Below are positions 1 to 11,912 of a DNA stretch of 64,000 nucleotides, piece by piece. The notes beneath the pieces were generated by a model. The model searched no databases. It saw nothing but the letters and a program-made list of their open reading frames with translations, and was not told the origin of the DNA. The DNA is from Pulicaria dysenterica (taxonomy: Eukaryota; Streptophyta; Magnoliopsida; Asterales; Asteraceae). Both the position numbers and the translations under genes were made by a program. The DNA is taken from positions 72,735,876-72,799,875 of the forward strand of contig OX359290.1 in assembly GCA_947179395.2 (NCBI GenBank). The letters run 5' to 3'. Position 1 is the first letter of the stretch, and every line of letters begins with the position of its first letter.

Positions 1-595
1 GAAGGAAGAAAGGAAGAATTAAAAAAAACTTGTGTTCCAGATATTTTTTAAATCATAGAAAAGGAGTTTTGAAAGAAAATTTTATTAATCTTCCTTACCT
101 TTTCATCTTAAAAATGGAAAAATTTGAATGGAAAAGAAAAAAAAAGTTTTATGATTTTTCAAAACTAAATCACCTTTGATGACAACTAATAATTTGAAAA
201 AATAAAAAATATTATTGTAATATAACTTGTTTTCTTCTAGGTAACATCTCTCGTGATGATTTCGAATCTCAAATGACTAAATTATGCGATTTTTGTTTTG
301 GTTTTTAAGAGTTTGGGGTGAGTGTTATGCTGTTCGAACAGAGGTAAGAACCGAGGGAATAGAGTTGTAATCTTGTCGACGTAGTAGCTTCAATAACAAT
401 TTGTAGCTCTTCCGTCGTGACGGACGAAAGGTGAAAACCGTCTCTCTAACTCACTTTTATCGGTTTGCTCTCAGTTGCAAGTATTATACGAAAATTACTG
501 ACCCTAATCTCTATTCTAGCCCTAATTTTTACTTAATTTATCAAGTTTTATTAGATCTTATAGATGGTTGATCTTTGAATTTTTGTTGCAGAGTA
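1..595 (+). promoter_or_regulatory. Upstream and 5' leader region of the ZNF830-like gene
   Basis: No coding region is visible. A splice acceptor (pyrimidine-rich tract ending TTGCAG at 586-591) lies four bases before the ATG at 596, so the leader probably contains an intron. A consensus donor (AG then GTAAGA) begins at 344 and could pair with it, which would put the first exon upstream of 344. Which bases are promoter and which are leader cannot be decided from sequence alone. Confidence 0.4.
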
Positions 596-3500
596 ATGGA
601 TGCTCAAGCAAAGAAGAAGGCACTGTATCGTGCTAAATTGAAAGCGCAAAAGCAGGAGAAACGTATTGATTCTCCTTTAGTTAGGTAGACAACCTTTTCT
701 TTTAGTATAAGTGACTTTGAGTAATCTAATCTTCATATACCAGAACAATCATATTGGTTGATGATTAGTGTGTGGACAATGGGATATAGACAATTATTTG
801 AGGGGGTGTTTGGGATTGCTTATTTTTAGATTATAGCTTATGAAATACATGTTTAACTGCTTATAAATAATGTGATATTTTCTTGATAAGCAATAAGCTA
901 AGCAGTTTCCAAATCCAAACACTACAAAATGGTTTTTATCTTTCAGAAAACGCAATGAGCTATAAAAAGTTCAAAATAAGCAATCCCAAACACCCCCTGA
1001 GTAGCTTCCTTTTGTTTTGATTTATTCATATTCTTGTCAGAGCAATCACAATTCACAAATAGGACAAGGCATAAGCAGGCCAATTGCAGTTTGACATGAA
1101 CTTAATAGAGTAAACTAGCAAACTACTGTCACCAGCATGCTTAACAGGGAAATGTGTGATGGTAGTTAACTTCTTGATGTGATCCGTATTACAGGGCTTT
1201 TATAAAATTTCTTTGTGCACTCTTTTAGACTATGATGCTTGCACTTGAGTATGGCAAGTGTTTGATGTTTTTGCAATGTTAGTTTGTTGGTATGCTGGTG
1301 ACTTGGGGTATCAATGTATCATTGTAAGTTTGTGAGAAGTTCAAGTTGTAGCCCTTAAGTTTTACTATATGATTTCTGTGAGAACACTTCCTTTTATTAT
1401 ATATCTTCTGTTTTTTGCCAGAAAAAAGGATGCCTCATTTGGACCTTAAATATATATACTTCTTGTAAAAGAGAAGCAGTTGAATTGTAGAAGCTAATGT
1501 CTTACCAGTTAAAGCAGCCTAGGACTATATTTGTGAGTTTTTCAACTTGTGAGCCGTTTTGGCCTATAATTAATCGTATTTTTTTCCCGAATTTATTTCC
1601 ATCTTGGTACAAGGTTTCAAGTTAAGAATCTAATGGCTACGCTCTGTTATGTTCTGGTGGCTTAACATTGGCACCTTGTGTTTGTATGCCTTTTAGTTCT
1701 GCTTGCCACTATTACATTTATATGTACTTGAACTATTAGATTACTTGCCGTTCCGCTTTTTATTTTTAAATGATGTTATGCACTAATTATAATTAAAAAA
1801 GTGCTGTCACGCATCCAATAACTTCTTTTGTACCCTCTCAACTAATTGTCTGGTTCTAGGTACAATGAATCTGATCAGCCCGTTTGTAAAGTTTGTGAAA
1901 TTGTTTTGAAATCTGAATCTGCTTGGAGTGCACACCAAATATCTGCAAAGCATCGTGAGGTAATTTAGTTTATTTTTAGAGGAACTTTAAATCTTATCAC
2001 TAGGGCATGGATCAAATAAATTGTTGCACATAACTGCATCAGTTTTAAATGTGAGAGACATAATTTTTTCTATGCTGACCATGTTAATTTCCGAGCCTAT
2101 TATCAGCGTCTTAGTTTTCTTTGAAATTTCTACATATATGTATGTGCTTGCCCGCAATAAATGTTTAGTTTTTCGATTCTCCTAATTATCTATTGTAAAG
2201 TATGAGAAGGTTATATCTATTTGATATATAGATGGAATAATGGATTATATCCTTGTTGCTAATTAAGTATGTTGAATTTAACCCCCCTCAGACGGCAGGG
2301 ACGGGTTACATCTTTCATGTGTCTGCACCATTGTGTTTCTAATAAGATCGCTGATTGTAACAGGCAATTAAAAATTTTAAAGCAAATGCTGCTGCAGCTA
2401 ATAAGGTTAGCAACGTGAACCCCGGGGCTTCTGCAGAATTACATAAAGCAAAACTTGAGCATCCTGCCGAGTCGTATAAAAGTCAAACTGGACCACCTCA
2501 AGCTCGGCCCAAACCTATACTTCCTTCTGATTTCTTTGATAAGCCTGAGACAAAGAGGCAACAGAGTCGTAAGACCACTCACTTATTATTATTATCATCA
2601 TAATCACCATCATCCATCATCATTATCATCTTCATCATCATCATGGAGATAAAGTAGTCAATTATCTTCTCTTGCTGAATCTGAGTATTGTCTCTTTTTT
2701 AGAAACTACTAATGCAAAACTGATGGAAAACGATAATAAGAAAAAGGCGTTTGATGAGGAGAATATAAAAGTTGAAAAGTCAAGTGTCACAGTTGCAGAG
2801 ACAATAGGTAGTGAAACCAATTCTTCTAATACACGATCTCTTCCCGAGGGCTTCTTTGATGATAAAGATGCTGATCTACGTGCGCGTGGAATTACACCTG
2901 TAAAGCTTGATATCAAGTAAGTTCTCAAGTATAATCATATGTATTGCTGGAATACTGCTCTTATAATTATTTGAGTTTTTCGATAATTAATTTTCAACGC
3001 AAGTCACTGGCTTATAGAAACAAGGGTTCATTTCTGACACCTCTGGAAAGGGTATATATGAACTAACTTTAAGTTGGATAGTGAATTTCAAAAAGTAAAG
3101 TATTCAGTTACTGTGATCATTTTTCAAGAACTCTTAATTTTCTAGTTATCACTAGCGTATGTTTTCTTTGAAGATAAAATGAATAACGTTGATTACACTT
3201 TGATAGTCGATAATCATAGTCGTAAATGGGTAATAAGATAATAGCAACTTAGATATTAACTAATATAACATAAAAGGCCAATTCCTTTAGGTCATAGATG
3301 GGAGGTAATAAACTTGCATATTGGATGGAAGGAAGTGTTTTTTCACAATAGGAAATTTTGGATCGACTCCAAATGACTTTGAGACAACTATTCGAGTTAA
3401 ATAATTGATATCTTCTTGGTTCCGGACTATAATTTGAGAATTAGAAGTTTGAAAATGATAAACTCATTTGAAATATTCATTCAGGAGCAATGGAACTTTC

Positions 3501-6500
3501 TTGCAAGCACATTCAGGGCGTAGATGTTTCAGAGATTGAAACATCAAGTTCTCAGAAGTGCTCATAAAACAATATAGAAAGCTTAAGGACGACACATGTG
3601 CTCATAAGCACAATTTGATAAGCACTTTAGGATAGTTTGAAGCATCCCGTCCCTGCAGTACTTTATAATTCCACATTGCTTCTTCACATAAAAGAGAATC
3701 CAGCTATATCACTGTACTATTTTTATAATTCTGTTATTGGATAATATTATTCCAGTACAGGAAAAACACCTATCACGAGCAACTGTCAAAACGACTAAGC
3801 TGTAAGTTATAAGACTGCAGCCAATCAACACTGTAGCCTTATGGTCAAGCATTAACTTTACGCCCTTTGTAAAGTAACATTACACCTTGTAAAACTGGTA
3901 ATTGGTGATGAAACATTTAAATCTGAAAGAATAAACCCTATGAAAAGAACTGTTCATGTTCAATTTACAATAGGGCCGTGTTTTAAAGATGTTTGTAAGG
4001 CTAAAAAACTGTTGCCAGTTAACATTTCAACATTACAGGCGACACCAAGGTTTTGGTAATGACTTTCTGAGGTATTTGCGATCTGAAATTGATTCTAGGG
4101 TTGAAGAATCCAAAACCTCCTTAGGGTTGGTTTATTTGAACGTTACTGCAAGCATGTTAGATAGGGCTGGCCTAGAGATATGTTGGACTCATATTCTCAT
4201 ACCAGTTTTATAGGAAGAGAAGCCGGGCCTGAAGCCATGCTATTTTGTTCAAAGATACAAGGATTCAGTTGAGAACTAAGAAACATTTGCTTTTGTGTAC
4301 GGTTCAGGAAATGAGATATGAACCCAAGCACGTGGCTTCAGTACAATTGAGTGACCATGTATAAATGCCTGGTGTGGAGTCAGAGGCCCGTCCAATGAGC
4401 ACACCATGAGTAACTGTGCTGTGTTGGTAGCTAAGAATGTTCTGAACTGGCGAACAATGATCTGCAGCTCAACAGACGTACAATGATCTACAGCCTGTGC
4501 ATGCTGTGTATTGACAGACTTTGTATACAGTAAATGTAATGTTTGATGAGCATCAACTATCTAATGGAACTTGACCACATGAGAGAACAGGCACTATTCG
4601 TTAGCGAAAATGCATCGTGACTACTGGAACAAGGGTTAGGGTACAATGTTAGATTATCAATTTATGATAGCATGGCTTGCTGCAAAATCCTTAGTACATT
4701 TCTATAAAAATCGAATGATGCTGAGCTACAAGCATAATTTCAATACCAAGAAAGTTGCTGAGAGGGCCCAAATCTTTGAGAGCAATGGTAGATCCAGGAT
4801 GTGAGGTAACATGGTCAATAGCCTTATATTGTTACATGTGAGAATGACATTGTCAATGCAGGGTGCCACCATGAGAGTAGATAGGCATAGAGGGATTGTT
4901 TTGGAACCCATAAGCCAAGCGTAGAGATATATCCTATAAGTGTTGAAACTATGTACCTGCCTGAGTCCATAAATAGACTTGTGAAGTATACATGATTGGG
5001 CCGATAAGGATCAATAAGCCTGGAAATTGTTTCATATAACTTGTTTCCCTGAGATTTCCATGTGAGTAGGCATTTTAAACATCAAGTTGTTGAAGCGCCC
5101 AACTATGCATGGCAACTAAGAAAGGACGCTTGTTTTAAACATCAAGTTGTTTCCTTGAGACTGGGCTGAAGCCTGAATGTCTAATGAAACTCCGTGCCTG
5201 CTTGTTGACGAAAACCCTTGGCAGCAAGTCTCACTTTTTAGCGAGTGATGGCACCGGATCTTTCTCCTTCACCTGTTTGGATGATGTATGGGGTGCAATG
5301 TTATGTTACAAGGCAACCAAGAGATCTCATTCAGTCACACCTTGAACGCGATGATACATGGCTTCAAAGATGGTGGAGATAAAAAGCATCTAGATGCGTG
5401 CATCATGAGAAATCCAGATTTAAAAAATTAAGGTTAGGGTTTCCTTGAGTGTCCGTCCAAGCAACCTACTAGGTTAACAGCTATGAGGAAGGGTTGGAGC
5501 TTGGCTTTTTAGCAGCCATAGTTGTTAAGGGAGAGAGTGCAGGTAAATGAATGTGATTTATGGGCAGTCACTTACTGTAGAGAAGTAGCAATCATGGCCA
5601 TGGTGACAACGTGTTTAGGGTTCAAAGTAGAAAAAAATAAGGACGTAAAAAAGATCACTAGGGTATTAGAGGCAACTATATTAGTTATTATGGTGGGTTT
5701 GGCCTCCTGCATCCGCAACGTATTTGGTACTCATAATGAAGTTTACAAGGGCTATATATAAGATATAGTGGTACACTTTGGTGCCCTATATTATGAATGT
5801 TCTTGTGTAATAATTGTAGTATTATCTCTTTAGTAACTTCTAACAACTTCCATTAGTTATTTTTCAAATAGCAAACTCACAAGTCCCCTAAATACTACAC
5901 TTATATCTCAAGTGTGACTTGATATTTCTATACTTTGCTTATGGTTGATAGTACAACAGTTGAATTCATTTGCTAAAGTTTTGTTCAATTTCATAAAGCA
6001 CTAATATTAATTTATTAAAATCTTAACCAGGGACGAGTACAAGGAGTTTGAGAAGTCGATCCAAGAAGACTTGAAAGAAGTCGACAACCGGCTGGAAGAA
6101 GAAGAGGTTTGTATGAGTATCTTGTCTTGTTCCATTATTTTGGTTGGCACTCTAGAGGTGGCTTTGGTCCTGTTTATCTTTTATCTTGTCTCGGGTCAAG
6201 TGGGTACAAATTAAAATTTCAGCTAAAAATGTCTATGTTGCCATAGTGTTTTAAATGCACACAACCTACTAAATTTCTTTATTCATGAATTTGAATTATT
6301 TATGTAATAATATCATTATTTTGGTTGTTCAAGTTGATATGATCGCTGCAAAAGTTTTGATATGAACCTGTCTGCTTGTTAGTCAAACCCGTTGACCTTT
6401 TGATTTTGCCACCTTTAGTTGTAAGGATACCGGATTACATGTAGCTCTTGTAACATCTAGTCTTATCAATAATTGTCATGTAGTATGATGCAGCTGATAT

Positions 6501-6777
6501 GATAGAAGAAGCGGAAACCGCAGAACAAAAGTAAGTAGTTTTCATTATGGTCAGAATAGAAAATCTTGATCGGTATTTTATCTAACATGCAACTTATTGC
6601 AGGTATTGCAGGGAGAGAGTGGAAATGTTCAAGAGGAAAAAGATGGAGCTCAAGGCGGCGGCTGCCGCCAGCGGCAGGTCAGGCAAACGCAGTAAAGTGG
6701 TGGAGAAAGAAAGTAGTGATGATGAGAGCGACGAAGATAGTGATGATGCTGTTGACTGGAGGGCTAAACATTTGTAG
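596..6777 (+). CDS. ZNF830: ZNF830-type C2H2 zinc-finger protein, 7 coding exons
   Basis: Coding exons are 596-684, 1860-1959, 2364-2568, 2703-2916, 6031-6106, 6484-6530 and 6603-6777. All introns are GT-AG, and the sum is 906 nt (301 aa plus stop) with no internal stop. The N-terminus is Lys/Gln-rich. Residues about 40-62 form a zinc finger with spacing C-x2-C-x12-H-x5-H, followed by an Ala-rich stretch. The middle has two similar Phe-Phe-Asp motifs (PSDFFDK and PEGFFDD). Exon 5 encodes an acidic helical, probably coiled-coil segment (DEYKEFEKSIQEDLKEVD). The tail is acidic, Ser/Asp-rich and ends DWRAKHL. This order and the DWRAK tail match the ZNF830/CCDC16 family, nuclear proteins linked in animals to genome maintenance and pre-mRNA processing; the plant role is inferred. 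Intron 4 is 3.1 kb and carries a decayed Copia RT. The copy looks functional. Confidence 0.85.
802..997. mobile_element. Tourist-like (PIF/Harbinger-type) MITE in intron 1 of the ZNF830-like gene
   Basis: The 196-bp element has a perfect 25-bp terminal inverted repeat starting GGGGGTGTTTGGGATT at 802 and ending with its complement at 997. It is flanked by the 3-bp direct repeat TGA (799-801 and 998-1000). The G-rich TIR and 3-bp duplication are typical of Tourist MITEs, although TGA differs from the usual TAA/TTA. It has no coding capacity. Confidence 0.8.
2583..2645. repeat. Imperfect TTA/TCA trinucleotide microsatellite in intron 3
   Basis: A run of TTATTATTATTATCATCATAA-like triplets, then CATCATCAT units, begins 14 bases inside intron 3 of the ZNF830-like gene. 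The apparent ORFs over it (poly-Leu, poly-Ser, poly-His) are artefacts of the repeat. Confidence 0.75.
4640..5420 (-). pseudogene. Decayed Copia reverse-transcriptase relic in intron 4 of the ZNF830-like gene
   Basis: Reading the minus strand in shifting frames gives recognisable Copia RT pieces: an AAKGFRQQAGTEF-like block near 5200 (family: AKGFxQxxGIDFxETFSPV), a PNHVYFTSLF block near 5000, and DNVILTCNNIRLLT at about 4830-4860 (family: YVDDIILTGNN). Frameshifts and stops are frequent, so it is old and dead. Flanking intron sequence 2917-4640 and 5420-6030 shows nothing else I can name. No LTRs or duplications were found. Confidence 0.6.
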
Positions 6778-6974
6778 ACATACAGACAAACTTCACAGAT
6801 GGTGGGATTTTTTACCACTTTCAATTTATTTGCTGTTTGACTACCCACAGTTGTTAAAGTCAACGAGGGTGAGATATTAGTCAAAATGTTAATTGAAAAG
6901 ACGATCCCTTTAGTTTATTCATTCTTTTTATGCATGCACATATCTTCATGTGACGGTCATCTTGATTTTTCGTA

Positions 6975-7137
6975 GGGAGCTGATTTGTACATAATATTAT
7001 TTTGTCATACACGCAATAGACATGACTTTTATGTTTTTACAAACTCATTAACTATTTACATATTCAAGGGTATTATGGTCTAAACATACATATTTTGTTG
7101 TGTATAGTACAAAAGTGTTATGTACAAATCATCTCCC
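6975..7137. mobile_element. Mutator-like MITE with near-perfect 9-bp duplication
   Basis: This 163-bp element begins GGGAGCTGATTTGTACATAA and ends with the near-complement (...TATGTACAAATCATCTCCC). It is flanked by TTTTTCGTA (6966-6974) and TTTTTCATA (7138-7146), a 9-bp duplication with one substitution. The length of the duplication and the TIR point to the Mutator superfamily. It lies about 200 bp downstream of the ZNF830-like stop codon and could contribute to its 3' UTR. It has no ORF. Confidence 0.75.
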
Positions 7138-7146
7138 TTTTTCATA

Positions 7147-7930
7147 AATGGTCCAATTTCACTTCAAATTCATGTTTATGGTATTTTCTAGTCAAACCTG
7201 ACCTTTGTTTAACTTTTGGCTATTGGCATTTGGTTTAAACGTTCATATCATGGTTGCCAAGACCCCCATCTTGATCTTACGATCTTATGATTCCATTTAG
7301 GTAAAATGTGTAGATTCTCGGTAGAATGCGATTTGTACAGACATGAGATCTTATGTAGAATCTGATCTAATGACGTAGGATTCTATCTTATCTATAGGAT
7401 CAATGTGTCATAAGATCTCGATTCAGTCTAAACCTACTTGACTTGAGTAGTGAAATAAAAAATTATCGATAAACTATCTTTTAATAAATATAAACGGTCA
7501 AATTAAAGAAAGTTCAGCACACGATATGCTTGTATGCGTGCTGACTGTCCGCCGGCCTTAACTTAGGGATTTTATCTTAACTTAGGGATTTCATTGTAAT
7601 TATAAATACAATATGTTCTATTTTGTTAACTTTAGTTGTGATGGTCTTTGATTAGACTTCGTGAGTAATGGGATCAAATAGGTTTCCCCTATTCACACCT
7701 TATCAAATAAGACATCTTGCAAAAAATGTCGCCACCCATTTTATATGAACACTTGTTGAATCAACAACTTCAAAGTATTAATAAGAGCTAAAGCCAAACG
7801 TACATAGCATCTCATGGTGAGACAAGGTGATCTCAGGGATTACCAAGTCCAAAGACGGGCTAAATGTCATAGTTCCTGAATGGAAGATGGGCCCAAGGCA
7901 TAGATAAAATTAAACACTTTTTTTGAGGAT
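7147..7930. other. Intergenic sequence without recognisable genes
   Basis: AT-rich spacer between two MITEs. It holds a short direct repeat (TTAACTTAGGGATTT twice near 7558-7591) and nothing I can assign to a family. Confidence 0.4.
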
Positions 7931-7938
7931 CTCAGTAG

Positions 7939-8512
7939 TAGACATGGGCCCTGAGGACCGACCGGACCGGTCCTACGAAGACCGCACGAGTCGAGCCGGT
8001 CCAAGACCGAAAGTGAGAGAAACGGTCCGAACCGGTCCAGGACCGGTCCAGAACCCGAACCAGTCCAAAACGGTCCAAGACCGGTCCAAGACCGAACCGG
8101 TCCAACGAAGGTCCAAACCGGTCCAAGAGTTCAACGGTTTTTTTTTAAAAAAAAAGGGTAAAAAACCGGTCCGAACGGCTAGTTTTTCAAATTATTTTTT
8201 TCCCGAAAATTTTAAACCCGGAAATGTCTAAACCGAAACTAAAAAAAACCCGGTCCAAACCGAAAACCGGAAAATTTTAAACCGAAACTAAAAAAAACCC
8301 GGAAATATCTAAACCGAACCGGAAAATACCCGAACGAAAAACGGACCGGTCCGGAAGTGGTCTAGGACCACCCGAAGACCGAATTTATCGAAATGGTCTT
8401 AGGCGAAGACCGGTCCGCCGAGAACCGGACCGGCCCGGGACCGACTAGGTCCGGACCGGACCGGACCGGCTGTGGTCCAGGACCGGTCCAGGACCGATTT
8501 TGCCCATCTCTA
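7939..8512. mobile_element. Non-autonomous hAT element packed with GGACCGGTCC palindromes
   Basis: The element has terminal inverted repeats TAGACATGGGC / GCCCATCTCTA and a perfect 8-bp target duplication CTCAGTAG (7931-7938 and 8513-8520), the signature of hAT. Its 574 bp are dominated by GGTCC/GGACC and CCGGTCC motifs in both orientations, including perfect GGACCGGTCC palindromes. They resemble the multiplied subterminal transposase-binding motifs of hAT elements, but here fill most of the element. The open frames across it (Arg/Pro/Ser-rich) are by-products of the motif. Confidence 0.88.
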
Positions 8513-8520
8513 CTCAGTAG

Positions 8521-10545
8521 TTCTATAACAGTTGCATAGAATGTAATTAATATTAACTAACGTACTTTTGTAGTTTCGCTTGTAACAGTGGATCAACCAC
8601 TTAATGTATCTAATAACTAATTTCTCCATAAATGTATCTAACGAGGTAATTGTACCCCGCGCGTTGCGGCGGGGTTTAACACATATATGTGATATTTAGT
8701 AAAAGTCTAATCGACTTATGTAAATAAAATGATTCCACATGTTACTACAAAAGGGAACACGTATGTCATTTTTTTAGTACTCTTACTTTGTTAAGATTTT
8801 TGGGATGAACTTTATTCTATGTTATTATTAGTAAAAGACATTTGTAATAAACTTTAATGCTAAAAAGTTTAAAAATATATTTATTAAACAGAATCATAAT
8901 GAAAAACTCTCAAAGCTTTCTGATTTCTCATTCAAAAACTTAAACCTCGCATAATGTTAAAGATAAATTGGTAAAATATTTTAAAGATTTGTGACTGTAA
9001 TAGGGATGGACTTTATTCTAAGTGATTCTTATGCATTCATGTCATCTAGTTAATATTAAAGTCGATCTAGTTTTATTTTTTTAAATTAAGTTCAACTGAA
9101 AAAAATTCACGAAGAAAAAGAAGCTAGATAAAACTATCATAAAACATTTTATCCAAAACAAAGTAAGTATATAATCAAAAAAATAATATTTAATTGAATG
9201 TTTAGATTTCTATAACCTAGCGAAAAAAGAGAATTAAATAGAAACCTTCATTTTAATGCCCTACTTGCGAACTAATTCTTATAATAAATATTTGATTCGA
9301 TTTTAAATTTATATTTAATAAAGGTTAATGAATTAACGTCACTTTTATGTTTTATACTTCTATTCATCTAAAATAGAGAAAAACTATAGACAAAGACAAA
9401 AGATAAATGTGAGCTGGATGCTTTGATGAAGTAACACAATGTGGTAGGTATGTGAAAGGATGAACAAAAAGAAAAAAAAAAGAGAAATTATGAATATTAA
9501 AAGAATCGAACGCCAGCCATCTTACTTATATGTCGTCATAAGGTAGCCTATTATATATATATATAAATTATAAGTTACTGTTCATTAGTCAAATCAACTT
9601 CCTGAAAATTGTTATATATATATAATAACTAATTTCAAAATGATATTCAACATAGTAACACATGTTTATTGTTTAATGCATGTAACATGAGTGGACTCCC
9701 ACTTGTAAAAGATAAGTAACATATTTTGATTACCATTAGCAGACACTTTAGAATAATCATGTCATAATTAAGATCTCTTATTAAGAGAGAAAAAAATTCC
9801 GAGTAAACAAAAGTAATATGCTATATTAGTTTGCAACACGATATTTCATACATGAGTATTTGTCATGGAACATAAATCACTAAAAATCAGTTATGTTTCT
9901 CGACATTGATCTCGACTTCCTTTATTTCTTCCGAGTGTGACCATACATTTCGTCAGTCTCAATCGTCAAAGGGTTAAGGGTCCAATAATTTCACTCCTAA
10001 TAAGAGGTGGAAACCACATCTTGATAACAATTTATTATTTGATCGAGCACCTAACATTTGAATTAATGACTATTTGTTTATATGATGTGCGTCACACTAA
10101 AGGATCATATGAAGAGAATAATGAATAAATAATTGTTTATATGTTGTGTGCCACACTGAATGATGATATAAACAAGAAGTGAATGGTTTTTATATGTTGT
10201 GTGCTACACTAAGATGATATAAAGAGAGTAATGTATGACTAGGTGCTACATTAAAAGGTGTATAGAGGATAAGATAGAATAATAAAAACCTTGTGGGTAT
10301 ATTGTATTACTGATAACTATTTATAAAGTATAAATATTAAAAAAGAAACCCTAATTATAAAACCTTAATGTTCAATAGCCTATCTATAATTCTATACAAC
10401 AAGACTGAGTCATTTTATATTAAACCTTAGTCTATATTCTCTAATAGATATGTAGAAATTAATACCAAAATAGATGCATCTTGTAAGTGCTGATAATGAA
10501 AGAGAGGCATGTTGTAATTGCAATGATTATAGAGTGAAAGAGAAT
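8521..10545. other. AT-rich intergenic region with a possible Helitron-like terminus
   Basis: No gene is seen. Near 8655-8680 a GC-rich hairpin-like segment (CCCCGCGCGTTGCGGCGGGG) stands out and, read on the minus strand, resembles the hairpin just before a Helitron 3' end. The expected CTRR tetranucleotide is not intact. At about 10075-10245 a degenerate tandem repeat of about 60 bp carries TTTATATG-TTGTGTG-CACACT-like units. The rest is unremarkable AT-rich DNA. Confidence 0.35.
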
Positions 10546-10550
10546 GCATT

Positions 10551-10877
10551 TGATAGGTAATTAAAATTGTAAAAGATGACAGTATGTAAGAAGATTGAAA
10601 GAGGTATTAATTGAATTTCATAAGATCTGAATACAATAAGGAAAGAAAATAGTCCAGGGCCAAGCCCTCTCTCACAGCTACAATGCTGGAGCCTAACAAA
10701 CAAGAAAGAGAAAATACTGATATGCATACCATCAGGCCTCCCCTCCCTTTTATTCACATGACCTCACCAACTACTTTCTAGCCACTTTTAGTAATTACCC
10801 CTTTAGTCCTTCTAGTATAGACTTGTAACTTCCTTGGCTCCTTCTCATTTGGTACAAGTATCTCACGATCTGTATCA
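10551..10877 (-). repeat. 3' LTR of element K
   Basis: 327 bp, closely matching the 5' LTR at 37193-37524. On the minus strand it starts TGATACAGATCGTGAG and ends CCTATCA. The purine tract GCAGGAGGGAG lies immediately upstream, on the higher-coordinate side, as expected for the polypurine tract. Confidence 0.82.
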
Positions 10878-10972
10878 TTACTCCCTCCTGCGATTACAGT
10901 TATAGACTTGTAACTTCCTTGGCTCCTTCTCATTTGGTACAAGTACCTCACGATCTGTATCATTGCTCCCTC
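10878..10972 (-). repeat. Tandem duplication of the K polypurine tract plus LTR start
   Basis: The block from the purine tract through the first about 65 bases of the LTR (TGATACAGATCGTGAG through AAGTTACAAGTCTATA) occurs twice in tandem, here and at the true LTR edge. The integrase reading frame runs through the inner copy. A slip or template switch during plus-strand priming would produce this. Confidence 0.75.
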
Positions 10973-11735
10973 CTGCGATTAAAGTCTTGTCCTCAAGACT
11001 TGTATCGGGAAACTGACTTCGAATGATCGCTACATCTTCCCATGTAGCCTCTTCAACCGGCTGCCCTTTCCACTGCACCAACCATTGATCCACATTTGTA
11101 TTATGAACCTTGATAGAACGAGTTGCTAAGATGGCTGCTGGTGTCACTAGTTCAACAGCTAATAGGTCCAATTCCGGTGGTAAAACAGCATCAGCAGGCC
11201 CTTGCACAGCCTTCTTCAACAATGAAACATGAAACACCGGATGGACCTTGGATGTAGAAGGTAAATCCAATTTATACGCCACAGGTCCAACAGTTCCCAT
11301 GATCTTAAAAGGACCAAAATAACGGGGTGCTAGCTTTTGATGAATACGGTTAACAACGGACAGTTGGCGATACGGCTTTAATTTAACATAAACCCATTCT
11401 CCGACAGTAAACTTCACGTCACGTCGATGTTTATCCGCATTCACCTTCATAATTTCTTGGGCACACAATAAATGAACTCGAAGTTGCTTGAGAGCTTTAT
11501 CACGATCCTGCAATTCGTCTAACACTTGCTGAACATGAACTTCACCCGGTAAAAATTGAGTAACTGCAGGTGCCTTTCTGCCATAAACCACCTCGAAAGG
11601 AGAACGTCCAGTGGACTCATGGAAGATAGAGTTATACCAAAACTCTGCCCAGGGAATCCAATAAGACCAATTGCGGGGCTGATCTGCTACGAAACATCGT
11701 AAATACGTCTCAACACAACGATTAATTACTTTCTG
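10878..11735 (-). pseudogene. K integrase C-terminal half with chromodomain
   Basis: Minus-strand reading begins at the broken edge near 11735 (VINRCVETYLRCF) and passes through the end of the integrase catalytic core (WAEFWYNSIFHESTGRSPFE), the GPFKI/ HPVFHVSLL C-terminal domain, and a chromodomain (VDQWLVQWKGQPVEEATWED). It is open to a stop inside the duplicated LTR start. The chromodomain marks the chromovirus clade of Ty3 elements, in which it guides insertion to marked chromatin. The N-terminal zinc domain of the same integrase is at 33562-33864. Cysteine-to-core sequence in between is missing. Confidence 0.85.
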
Positions 11736-11840
11736 TTGGGAAAATAGGAGTATAATTTATATCCTCTTTTGTTAATTCAAAAATATACAAATTGTTTATA
11801 TAATTGTATCCATTAACATTAACATATGTGCACATATACA

Positions 11841-11912
<72 letters not shown>

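Noticed and set aside
7923..8231. Open frames of 102 aa and 64 aa across the GGTCC-rich hAT MITE
   Set aside because: They are translations of a short repeated motif, open on both strands, and begin outside the element.
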